DNA of 64,000 nucleotides from Corbicula japonica (taxonomy: Eukaryota; Mollusca; Bivalvia; Venerida; Cyrenidae), in NCBI GenBank assembly GCA_038501625.1, contig JAZAYU010000034.1, positions 5,182,467 through 5,246,466 on the forward strand. The letters are read 5' to 3'. Position numbers and translations under genes: made by a program. The notes below the pieces were generated by a model. The model was not told where the DNA came from. It saw only the letters and a list, made by a program, of their open reading frames with translations, and made no database searches. This document shows, in pieces, positions 34,641 through 45,288 of this stretch (positions within the stretch are counted from its first letter, which is position 1; each line of letters opens with the position of its first letter).

Positions 34641-35286
34641 AACCTCTTATTATTGTCCAGACCGGGGCATTATCATATAATCGGCCCTCACGCGAGGGCT
34701 GATAACATGATATCAGCCCTCGGAATTGGAGCGCGCGACGTAACAATATTTCCGTTTCGTTTTCAATCGTTATATCTTAACTTTTGCGGCTTGTTCGTAA
34801 GGTTAAACTAAAATGATCCATGATAAGTACCAGTGAAATATTCCGATTTAAAATCACGTCACTTCCAATATTGTTTTCTTATCGTTTTGTCCATACTTCC
34901 GTTAGTATAAAGCCTATTTGGTGTAGATAATCGAAGCTCGCAGCAGTGGTATAAGTATGAAACACTCTTAAATCCTAGCCTTTACAGACTCATACAACGT
35001 TAAACACTTCTAACATTCATCATTAGGCATAATTATTCCGTCCTGTCCAATAATTTTGCAATTCAGTTCTGGTTTAAAAGCAAAAAGAAAAGAAACATTC
35101 GATCTAAAGTGATTTGCACTGTTTGAAAAAAGTAAACATTCGTCGAATTACGTCACATATTAAACTTAAATGACGTATACTTGCATCGTGACGTAGTGCT
35201 CGATCAATTAACAAGTGCTCACTCAAGAACCTGAGTGAACATTTTATAAAAAGATGTCCAAATAGGTTTCTATAAAGGTATGTATT

Positions 35287-35411
35287 ATAGACGTTAAAAC
35301 ACGGCTGAGCGGGGCCGAGGCGTGATAATCGGCCCTCAGTCGCAAACGGCCCTCGGGCCGTTATGCTCCTCTCGGGCCGATAATCACGCCTCGGCCCCGC
35401 TTAGCCGTGTA
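35287..35411. repeat. Second GC-rich palindrome
   Basis: ACACGGCTGAGCGGGGCCGA and GCCGAGGCGTGATAATCGGC pair with the inverse arm ending GGCCCCGCTTAGCCGTGT. Similar in style to the palindrome at 34512, but with different arms. Confidence 0.8.
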
Positions 35412-35574
35412 TTATCCTCTAAATAATTATTCGCATCTTCCTTACTTCCCCATTTGTGTATAGGAATAACATTAGCAAGTGTTAGTTGATCTGGAAAAAT
35501 ACCTTAAATCATAGTTTCTATACAGTGTTGTTAACCATAGTTTATATAAAGCTTTGTTAACCAGAGATAGAAAA

Positions 35575-35875
35575 TGGTTTTATCTATAATTAACAAAACA
35601 TCAAGGTAGAGCTACCTAGACGTGTTGTTAAAGAATGTAAATATGTCATCTTGTTGTTCATTAGAAAGAGGTAACATAAAGTCACTTTTATAGCAGTTCA
35701 GAGCAAGGAGTGCACAATTAGTAGCCATTGGAATGCCTATTACTTTTATTGAAGTACCAAATCTAACAAATATTATCGAGATATTATCCAGTAAGAACGT
35801 GAGAGACACGATAAGGTTTTGGCAATGCCTTATTGAATGTTCTTTTCTGGCTGTGAGAACAAATGTTAATAGCAT
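35575..35875 (-). pseudogene. Penelope-like element reverse transcriptase fragment
   Basis: The minus-strand frame contains FVRFGTSIKVIGIPMATNCA, a slightly damaged version of the GIPMGTNCAPLLA motif of Penelope-like RTs, and then FTFFNNTSR immediately before a stop. After the stop the same frame gives LYLDVLLII, a corrupted form of the (Y)xDD catalytic block expected next. Short, frameshifted and non-functional. The GIY-YIG endonuclease is absent. Confidence 0.7.
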
Positions 35876-35879
35876 GGAT

Positions 35880-38080
35880 AATTTAGAAATTGTGCAAAAA
35901 CTAAGAACAAGAGTTGGCGTTAAATACTAGTTTGTATCGTGTACTTAAGGATAACTAATACATATTAGGTACTTTATCTTGTTTCGGCGGCTTAAGAGTG
36001 ATTTCCAATTTTGAAATTTTTAGAGTGTGTGCAGTAACAATATTATTACTTTTATGAAGAAATCAGTGTTTATACATTAGTTCTATTTAGCTCCTGATTT
36101 TGGATATTGATATAAACGCGTACGTCACACTATAATTACATTATCAGAAACCTTAAGAGGCGTTGGTTATCAAAATTGACCAAGCACTAATAAAGCTAAT
36201 TTTTCAAAAAAAAAGAAAAGATGATTTGTTGGTTTTTTCAAAATTACAAATAAATAGTTCATATAAATTAAAAACATTGCAATACGGAAAGTACCTAGAT
36301 AGTATTTTGCGTAAAAGTTAACGTGTCTACTTTCTTAATCCATACAGAACTCTTACGGATAGTTATGTCAGAAAAAGAACGCCCCCAGAAGAAAGATACT
36401 GCATAGTATTAAAGATGAGTTTCATTTTACTTGTAGATGAATTCCATTTTACTTGTTTATACTATAGTATGAGCTATTACACACATTCTGCTGCAAATGA
36501 TTGCTGTTATAAAGATCTTAAGATTGAAACAATTTTTTATAATATGTGAAATAACCTCTTGCAATAAAAAACAACTTTTAAATTTAGAGAGATAAGTTGT
36601 TGTTTTAACACCAACTACTATTTCAATATTTCATTCTAACTATGTACCCCTCAGTTCAAAAAGATTCCAATTGGAAATTTAAAAGAAAACGACTGAGTTT
36701 TTACATAGTTTGATACAATAGTATGATATATTTGTATCTTTATTCTTCATAAAACTCAATGTAATATTGATTTTTTTACTATAATTTAACAATTATGAAA
36801 GTTTTCAAGTGATAAATCATAATTATCTTAGTGGACGATATTACATATGGCTCGTTTTGGAACAACTAATTAGTGTATTTATTGATAATAAAATGGCACT
36901 TTACTCTATAAAAGTGACTCTTTTTATTTGAATTCTTTCATATGGTATGTTTGAGAAACAATATACAGTGAACACACATTAGGACTGAGGTGTTGAATTT
37001 CTCTGTGCTCATCACTCAAATAATGTGTGCCGAGCCAATTAACGCTTAAGGTGTATTGAGTGTTCATAAAACTGGGAAGTGTTGAATTCTTGTTAATTAT
37101 TTAGAATGTTGCATTTCCTAGCTGTATAAGCACACAGTGAAGATCAGTGAATTTCTTATCAATATTTCAATGCATGGAAAAGGGCATATTCTTGTTAATG
37201 TTATTCTTGCTTACAATGATTTTGTCATCATTATAATAATTATCGTTAATCAAAAGAACTATTAAATTCGACACTTGATCTAAATATTTCAGCGAAGACA
37301 AAATATTCAGTTACACATTGGTTGCTTGCTTGTTTACGTTTGCCTTCAATAAAAATATAATTTCAATTTGATAATACTACATAATTCTACTACTTCTGCT
37401 TTTAAGCGAAATCCAGTATGTAATATACATACAGTTAAGTATGGCTCTACACCGAAGCAAATGAGTCACATTTCCCTTTTATTCATTTAATTGCAGGAAA
37501 TGGAATTGTCGGGAGAGGAGATTTACCTGGCCGAGCCAATTAGTAAGAGTGCAAATAGTGGAAACAGAGAACTTGACAGAGGCAGCGTTGAAAAAAATCT
37601 AAACATCTTCACAAGAAACCAACACAAGGCATAGTGGGTCCTCTCCAATGCCATGAAAACACCAAGCAAGCTGAACCAAACAAAACTTTTACTGAAACTG
37701 TTCCTTAGTAAAAAAAGTAAGAATGTCCCTTATTTCGCACTCGAAATGGAAACAGTTTGGAAGTGTTAAAAGTCAAATGCAGCGTACGAAATGATTTCCG
37801 GTTTCTCAGCACAGAATGGGAGATATAGACCATTCAAAACACTAAAAACCAGTGAAACACAAGATACGCTGGAAAACCCGTATTAAAAAGAACACAGTAA
37901 TTGCTATGGCAAGAAAAACAAACCTTATGGTGACAAATCAATAAAATTCAGTTAAATTATTAAATTAAAGGAAAAAATTGAAATATGCATACAGGGATTA
38001 CGAAAATAAACATGGAGCACGAAAACACAAGAAATATATTTTATGTTTTCGCTTTTGCAGGATATGCAGGATTTATTTTC
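35880..38080. other. AT-rich non-coding stretch
   Basis: No ORF over 60 codons. A short exon-like segment near 37496-37545 (after TTTAATTGCAG, reading EMELSGEEIYLAEPI) has no second supporting exon. Otherwise nothing recognised. Confidence 0.4.
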
Positions 38081-38084
38081 TCAG

Positions 38085-38430
38085 CAGATTCCCTCACTTT
38101 ATTCTATTTAGTTCGGCCCATTGTTTTCTCGTTTTAGGCAAATCCATTGTTTAAACTGGAGACCGTTCGCCGCTGGTGTTAATATGAAAATACCGCATTG
38201 AAGATTCCATATTCACTGCCATATACAAATCATCGTTTGGGGTGGATCAAAATTGTACTATTTACTGGTGAAAATATTGATTTGCGCTCAATCCGGGTCT
38301 AGGCGGCGTGGTCCGTAATATGCATTACCATCACTGCCCATGAACAGGATCAATCAAATCAAACTTGCAAATTTTTCATATATGTCCTGTTCGGTGGCTT
38401 TCAAAGTTCCCCTTTCTATTTATCTAATAT
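38085..38430 (+). repeat. R1 direct repeat, left copy
   Basis: About 350 bp matching 39405-39765 in direct orientation, including TTTAGTTCGGCCCATTGTTT, GGATCAAAATTGTACT and TCGGTGGCTTTCAAAGTTCC. Confidence 0.8.
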
Positions 38431-38584
38431 CACAGTAGCGTTGCTTGTGGCGTGAGGCGGCAGTTAAAAGCCTCCCCATACATTCAATCAGGGCCGTTAT
38501 GAGTTACGTCCTTTGGAAGTCATTGAGCAAGATGCATATATATGTTTATAGTTCATCCAACTTTTTTTTAAATATTTCTGCCAG

Positions 38585-39297
38585 TTTAAGAGGTCGCAAA
38601 CATTGCAAATGGCGAAAACACGCTAAAATTTCAAAAAATGAATTTTGTGGGAAATACTTATTGCCACCTAGATTTTAGTAAATAAATGTATTTAGCTATG
38701 GATATAGTAAATGTTTGCAAGCTCAATTTAGTCCAATTCATGTTCTAATTACCAAGCACATACTAAAACAAAAGAAAAACCATTTGCATGAGAACTATGA
38801 AATTCATGAACAATATACCAAAGCAACTCATACCTGAAATAAGTATATGCTGGTCTACAATGTTTAGTGCCAATCCGTCAAAATAATGTTAGGGTTATCA
38901 AGAAATTCAATGAAAACTTACTTCCTACTTTCACTTTCTACTTTCACTTTGAACCAGGAAGTAAGATTTCCTTGAATTTCTTGAAAACCCTAACATTATT
39001 TTGACGAATTGGCACTAAACATTGTAGACCAGCATATACTTATTTCAGGTATGAGTTGCTTTGGTATATTGTTCATGCATTTCAGAGTTCTCATGCAAAT
39101 GTTTTTTCTTTTGTTTTAGTATGTGCTTGGTAATTAGAACACGAATTAGACTAAATTGAGCTTGCAAACATTTACTATATCCATAGCTAAATACATTTAA
39201 TAACTAAAATCTAGGTGGCAATAAGTATTTCCTCCAAAATTCATTTTTTGAAATTTTAGCGTGTTTTCGCCATTTGCAATGTTTGCGATACCTTAAA
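38585..39297. repeat. ~340-bp-arm inverted repeat
   Basis: Arms 38585-38925 and 38954-39297 are inverse copies with few mismatches (GCAAACATTGCAAATGGCG against CGCCATTTGCAATGTTTGC at the outside; TTACTTCCT/AGGAAGTAA inside). The ~28-bp spacer contains ACTTTCACTTTCT twice. No ORF. A single-arm copy exists at 7500. Confidence 0.85.
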
Positions 39298-39404
39298 GTA
39301 TGTGGTATCCCAGTCATTACAGATTTGGATACTGTTCAATCACCCTTAGGATTTACTTCCTGGATTTTTTTTCTTTGGCGTTCTCTGTGATATAGAGAAT
39401 TTAT

Positions 39405-39765
39405 ATTCTCAGATCCCCTAAAATTATATTCTATTTAGTTCCGCCCATTGTTTTCTCGTTTAGGGCAAACCCATTCTTTTATCTGGGGAACCGTACGACG
39501 CTTATCATCAAGGAATAGTGTTTAAATCTGAAAATACCGCATTGAAGGTTCAATGTTCTTCGCCAAGTGCACACCATCGTTTGGGATGGATCAAAATTGT
39601 ACTGTTTACTGGTGTAAATATTGAGTTGCGCTCAACCTGGGCGAGGCGGCGTTGGCAGTAATATACATTTCCATTACTGCCCACGAGCAGGCCCAATCAA
39701 ACCGAGTCTGCAATATTTTCATATAAATTGTCGTGTTCGGTGGCTTTTAAAGTTCCCTTTTCATT
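39405..39765 (+). repeat. R1 direct repeat, right copy
   Basis: Partner of 38085-38430, with small indels (for example CTTATCATCAAGGAATAG inserted near 39500). Confidence 0.8.
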
Positions 39766-39769
39766 TATT

Positions 39770-41905
39770 TCAAATTAAATTGTCGTCATCTCAGACATGT
39801 CTAGCTATTTTTGCTATAATGTTGACATATCTAAATTAAATTATCTAAATCTCAGACAGGTCTGGCTATGTTCGCTTTTTTGACATATCCGAATTAAAGG
39901 GAATGTCTCATATAATTTTAGCAACGGATTGCCTTATACCGACAGACTTGTTTACACTAGGTTTTAATTAGTGATGGCATTCGTTTGTCAATCATGTTAT
40001 CGAGTGTTACCGTGAAGTTATGGATTTTTAAAAATTAATTTCTACAAATCAAAAGCGCTTATCTGCAAAATAAAAAGCAACATTTGACGGGGACTTAGAT
40101 GGTCTTAAAAATAAGTGATTACGATAGAAGGTTCTGAATTTTGTCCACATAATCTGGCTGATCATGGCCAGTGAAACAAACTAGCAACCACAAAATGTCT
40201 TAAAAAACATGCTGACTGGGTACTAGTACTTGAAATGCGTTCTTCTGCAAAAGCATTATTAATTGCATCCAAAATGGCTTGTGGATGAGCTTGGGGTTAT
40301 CTATACATTTTTACTATACTGAACAAAAATTTAAAATAACCACTTTTAATGCTTATATTCTCATTAAGATATATTTATTTAATCAGGAACGCCTTGAATT
40401 GTATTTTATTACTTAATCTCTTAATTAATGCTCATGAACATAGTTTTCCACAACAAGATCTAAGCATCTGCTTGTTAAATAACAACTGATAAAGATTTAA
40501 AAACGTTAGTAATACATTTTTAATTTAAAGGGAAGTAATTGCAAATGGTCGCAGTTTCTAGCGTTGTTTATCGAGGACTGGTGGCATTTTATGAATGTTT
40601 TGTGATTTAATTGACCACAAGAACTGGAGAAATTGATTTTATTCCCATAAATGTGATTACGTTTTTGAAATCACCGACTTTTTCCTAAGCAAAATAAGGG
40701 CAAAGATAACTATGTTGTGACAGCAGACTTTCAAGAACAATTTATTTCTTTGCAATGATTACAGAAATGCAAATTTGCTCAAAGAAAAAAATTTGATTTT
40801 CCACTTTCTAATTTTACAAACTTTTTATTTTTGTTGAGTATATATTGATTTTAAATATACGTTAGTATTAATGATTGTCCATACAATGCCGCATGACTTG
40901 TTGCTGGGGAAATCTGCTCTAATGAAGCATTTTCAAGTGGACTGTCTTTAGACATTGATGATTCCGTGTTAAACAAAAATAAATCGTATCACCTTAGCAG
41001 TTGACACTCCTCATTGGGACAATGTTAATTTCTCTCTGACAAACATTTACTTATTGGACATGTGTTATGATTTCTAGACTTATATTGGCGACCAAAATTT
41101 CGATATATTCAATGTTTATATTGTCCGTGTTGTTTTGCCAAGAAATATTTTTAAAACATTATGTAAATATGAAATGAACAAACCTTGGTTAAAGAAAAAT
41201 ATATAATAAACTTTGAAAAAAAAACATCGGCTGACAACAGAAATTAGAAAGTTAACAGATCACATTTCATAGTAAAGATATTAAAAATCTTCAATTACTG
41301 TATGATATTGAAGCACATATATTACAAAATGAATAAGGCTTACGTAATTTAAGAATCACCCACTTCTAATATTGCCTTAGTTAAATGGAAAACCAATTTA
41401 ATAAATAAAAAAATGTATTGCCTTCATTTTTTTGAACTCTCGATTTTCCTTATTTAAAGAGTCAAGTCATAACTTGTCCCCACAAGGCCAAAGAGATGGT
41501 GTTATATATGTTGCTATTTATTTTCATAGTTTTAATATTTGACAAGTATTTTCACGTTTTGCGTTTTGAGACGTATACTATTAACCTCTTACAATACTGA
41601 TCTACATTTTCCATTGCGAAAGATAATGCAGATAACGATAGATTTTGTAATTACCTTACTCGTCCTTAAAAAATACGAATTTAGAGAGTTTATAGCACAT
41701 TTGTTTTCGCAAGTCTCTATTAATCAGAGAGACGTCTCTGCTGATGAGAATCAGTGGCCAGAGAACACGCCGAGTGTAACACTGTCATGTAACTTGATAA
41801 AGCGCACAGCGCTGTATAACATATTCGTACGTAGTTCTTCGGAAATGCAAAATATTGCCGACTGTCTAGCCCCGGTTTCAACACAACTCAGCATCTACAA
41901 ACATG
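39770..41905. other. AT-rich non-coding stretch
   Basis: A short duplicated phrase near 39785 and 39850 (ATCTCAGACA(T/G)GTCT) is present. No supported gene. The 173-codon plus frame at 41539-42060 runs through a foldback MITE and has no domain. Confidence 0.4.
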
Positions 41906-41910
41906 TGCCC

Positions 41911-41983
41911 AAGGTTATAAAACTGAGAATGGAAACCAGTTTCAAATCTCAAGCATCTGATTGGCTGAAATGGCGACCAGTCT
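41911..41983. mobile_element. Foldback MITE F, left arm only
   Basis: AAGGTTATAAAACTGAGAAT through TTGGCTGAAATGGCGACCAG. The right arm is absent. Confidence 0.8.
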
Positions 41984-41989
41984 GTGGGT

Positions 41990-44660
41990 TCATTATCTTT
42001 GCGTATATTGAACTGAAAATTCCTTTTCTTAAAGATTTGAATGGTACATGTAGCACTTAAGCAGTAACAAAAGGTGTGGCTTACAGTAAAGCAACCTGAA
42101 TGCATGATTACCTATGAAGAGGGTTCTGTCAAATAAAAACTTCCCTGCTACTTCTTAACGGCAATATCGGTCGCCGCGTCAAGCGTTCGAGGTTTTGGTC
42201 CTAGATCCACATCGGGCCTTTCTCAAATATGCTTACAATATAACAACTACAAAGTCTATTTCCAGTCTTTATTCAGTTTCTGTTTTTGCATCAAACATAC
42301 AGAACAGTGCACCATATCTAGATGAAAGATCATATACATTCGTAATAATCAACATAATTCATTTCATATGGAAATAGTATTTTTGATTTACAGTAAAAAT
42401 GATCACAAATGACTAGTAACCTTTGATTTAAATCAATCTTTAATCATAAACATCAAAGAATATATTATTTTCGTATTCAGGAATTGGCTTGACAGATAAA
42501 TCTCAATCTTTATCAGTATGAAGTAATACAATACAGCACAACAATATCTTGTGATGTAACTTAAAAGTTTTTGCACATATTTTGTTAATACATGTTTTAA
42601 AAATATAAAATGCAAAAGCTTTACAAAAAAACAACATAATTAATAATAATAATAATAATGCCTTCAAAAAAGTGATAAAGATGTCCATTTTCTGGGACAA
42701 ACATAACGACTGAACTGAGATTTAAGTACCTATAATGATTAATTGCATAATGAGGCAGAGACAAATTACAATTAAATTTTTCAAACATTTAGGGAATGTG
42801 TTTGTGTTTGAATAATGAAAGTATTACTTTATAAAAATGAACTAGTAATTACATATAATATATTGCAGAAAATTACAGAACAACCAGAAAAGACAATGTT
42901 TCCAGAAAAAAATATTATTGTAACAATCTTGAGCCATACTCAACAATTTTTGTTGTCAAGACATCTTTATAATTTGCACTTTTTAAGTTTCCTTACCTCC
43001 TTCTGTAATAATCTTTGTTATATCTATCACAGATGTATATGCTGAAAACAGTCTTGCAAACAGCAGCAGCTAAGTTCAGAAAATGAAGGTAATATGCTTT
43101 AACAAAATCCTGAATACATGTGATAAATATAAAACAAACAAATATATACAAATATCTGTACACACTCAAGTCATTAATACATCAGAGGTCTGGGCATCTA
43201 TTTACAAACCTTTTACATGTTTAATCTTCAGATTTCATTGAAAGAACTGTGATAAGTATCTGGTTTTGATATATATTTTAAGAAAATCATGATTCTTTAT
43301 ATTATGTATGTTCAATTGTTGATCGAATTTCTGATCTACTCAATCATCTAGCCCAATGTTTTGATGGCTAAGGGAATTAATAAACAAAATTAAAGGCCTG
43401 ATTTGCTTTCGCTTTTTAAATTGCATTAATGTTATTATTGATGCCATAAAATAATACTTTTTTTTCAAATATCTAACACAAATCTAATTATAAAATGGAG
43501 AGAATCATTAGCAGTACTGACTGGAGATTCTGTACTAAATGAGCACCAGCACTTGAATATTTTACAAGCAAGTACAAAGAGAACCCAGATATAAACATAG
43601 TTCATTTTAAACACAATAAAAATCTTTGAAGATATTAATACATCCTGAATAATTGGCTAAGAAACCAGATATTGCATTGTAAGTGTAAATGAACAATAGA
43701 ACAACCAATAAACTGTCAAGCACTGCATTTTTCTTCTGTTTATGTCATATAAACTGTAGTCATTTTATTTAATATAATTTTTTCTTCAAAACACTAATGA
43801 AAGATGGGAGAAGATCATGTTGCTTCAGGTAAACAGGGAACTATTTTTTCAATAAGGTATGGCTTATGACTCCTACCCCTTTTAATTAGCAACCCTAATC
43901 TGTATAAACTGAACTCCGGTGGCAAAAATTTAATTCTCATTTGTTCTAGTTTTACCAGAAATCTGGTGTTTAAGTCTAAACTGCAGCATTCGCTCACTTG
44001 TAAAGTTTGAAAACATATAACATGAACATAACTTTAAACATGTACAGTATGTAAACAATAAAAAATTATCTGATTAAATACACATGAAATAAAAACAATT
44101 ATAACCCTTGCCCTACTAACACCTGGTCCGAGGATAATGAAACAGAATGGAGACCAGTCTCAAATCTCAAGCATCTGATTAGCTGAAATGGAGATAGGTC
44201 TCCATTTCAGCCAATCTGATGCTTAAGATTTGAGACTGGTCTCCAATCTCAGTTTAATAATCTTCAATCCTGGAAACCAGACATTTTCATTCAATTTAGA
44301 CTAAAATGTCTGTGCAGTTGTGCAAAGTTTCCATGAGCTTCTGTACAATCAATTAATTCCCATCAAACTTAAGTGGAAACTTGACAAATTAGAAATCATT
44401 ATCAGACAGGGCAAGGAGAAGGGTAGATAAACATGTCTGATACTAAATGTACGAGATTCTTCCCTATGATAATTTGAAGTCTCTAAACATTCTGAGCACT
44501 TGTATCAAATTTGATTAATCAATTATAAAATTAATACTTGTAACTTGAAGAGTATCTTCAATTCTTTTTGACAGCGGGTCTCTTTAAATGCAAGTTGATT
44601 TTCCCATTAAATGAATAAGGGAAGTTTTAATAAGTAAGTGTTATAATTTGGTATTTCGGT
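41990..44660. other. AT-rich intergenic stretch downstream of the NDRG gene
   Basis: Holds a short (AAT)n at 42638-42659 and the MITE at 44130. The minus frame 43815-43997 has no recognised domain. Part could be extended 3' untranslated sequence of the NDRG gene. Confidence 0.4.
44130..44264. mobile_element. Foldback MITE F, full diverged copy
   Basis: Arms AATGGAGACCAGTCTCAAAT and GAGACTGGTCTCCAATCTCA. The centre is GGAGATAGGTCTCC. Confidence 0.85.
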
Positions 44661-44684
44661 GTATTTGTCTATTAAAACATAGTT

Positions 44685-44690
44685 TTTATT
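44685..44690 (-). promoter_or_regulatory. Candidate polyadenylation signal for the NDRG gene
   Basis: The first AATAAA on the minus strand after the NDRG stop codon, giving a 3' UTR of about 0.5 kb. Other signals further left cannot be excluded. Confidence 0.4.
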
Positions 44691-45187
44691 CCTCTTGAAA
44701 AATTCAACTGCAATAAAACAAACATAAGTAGTATGTACATGTTTGTTTACCATTAATGTTTTCTCCTTTTTTATCTATTTATATCAGGTGTGTATTCCTG
44801 ACCACATTTGAATTATTTTAAAACATTAAATAATTTAAAAACATCTATTAATTGTATTACTTTTTCACAGATATAATAGTGTTTGTTCGTATCAAATATC
44901 ATTGTTCCTTCATAGAAACAAACAATGAAAATCATAGAATAGACACTTTAGCGTGGACACAGATGTAACAAATGACACAATATCAAGCATGAGTTCCGTG
45001 TAAATGTAAACTTCATAATATTTATGATTTTCCACAAGCTTACAACAATGCAACAGTAGCAACAACATTAACTGTGAAACATCTGTAAGAACAGATCTGA
45101 TTGGCCAAAAAAACTGTCAAGTAACTTAAACCAGTTGTGGTTGGCTGGAATCATAAGAATGTAACAAGCTCTGTGATTAGCTGTCTG

Positions 45188-45288
45188 TCAGCACACTGCC
45201 TGTGCTAGTTCTGAATGGCTGATGATACTGGTGCTGGATATGGTGCTGGTTCTACTACTGCTGTTTGATGGTGACCTCAGTGTGGGGA
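45188..45288 (-). CDS. NDRG terminal coding exon
   Basis: Follows acceptor TTATTTTCAG. Entry phase 1 joins G+TC (Val). Encodes PTLRSPSNSSSRTSTISSTS and a short end SELAQAVC, then TGA at 45188-45190. The low-complexity Ser/Thr tail corresponds in position to the SGK/GSK3-phosphorylated tails of vertebrate NDRGs, but the tandem decapeptide repeats of NDRG1 are absent. Confidence 0.85.

Larger units (their letters stand above)
33568..35422. mobile_element. 1.86-kb palindrome-rich insertion in the LINE
   Basis: LINE coding sequence stops at ...NNY on one side and resumes at YRPIS on the other, with ATAAT repeated at both junctions (33563-33567 and 35423-35427), an apparent 5-bp duplication. The interior has three related blocks sharing GAAGCTCGCAGCAG and TGACGTA motifs (about 33758-34120, 34196-34430 and 34895-35215) and several strong GC-rich palindromes. 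There is no protein-coding signal. Terminal inverted repeats are not evident, so it may be a composite of several insertions. Confidence 0.65.
31573..35530 (-). pseudogene. Non-LTR retrotransposon RT ORF, split by two insertions
   Basis: Read on the minus strand in order: GIFPDQLTLANVIPIHK and WGSKEDANNY (35530-35423); insertion 33568-35422; YRPISILPTLSKILERH and the palm motif FLDFKKAFDLVDHDILL (33565-33290); LLGVYIDNCLN and YKIQKRAARIILKKP (33290-32780); insertion 31736-32704; then FSYTGMSVWNDIPSEIR to the terminal stop at 31573. This is the usual C-terminal architecture of CR1/jockey-group LINE reverse transcriptases. The segment that should hold the catalytic YADD is deleted near 33300, and there are several frameshifts and one stop before GIFPD. 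The element is dead. Endonuclease and 5' end were not found; upstream lies a Penelope-like fragment. Confidence 0.85.
38085..39765. mobile_element. Composite element: direct repeats flanking a long inverted repeat
   Basis: Two ~350-bp direct copies of R1 enclose the 0.7-kb inverted repeat. The layout recalls an LTR-flanked or TE-within-duplication unit, but no polymerase, primer-binding site or clear TSD was seen, so this grouping is an inference. Confidence 0.45.

Noticed and set aside
37496..37545. Possible plus-strand exon (EMELSGEEIYLAEPI)
   Set aside because: A good acceptor is present, but there is no partner exon, no family resemblance, and the donor is ambiguous.
41539..42060. 173-codon plus-strand ORF
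   Set aside because: Its last third crosses a foldback MITE arm, there is no recognisable domain, and codon use is AT-driven.
43815..43997. 60-codon minus-strand ORF downstream of the NDRG gene
   Set aside because: No domain and no splice link to the NDRG exons; probably intergenic or UTR sequence.
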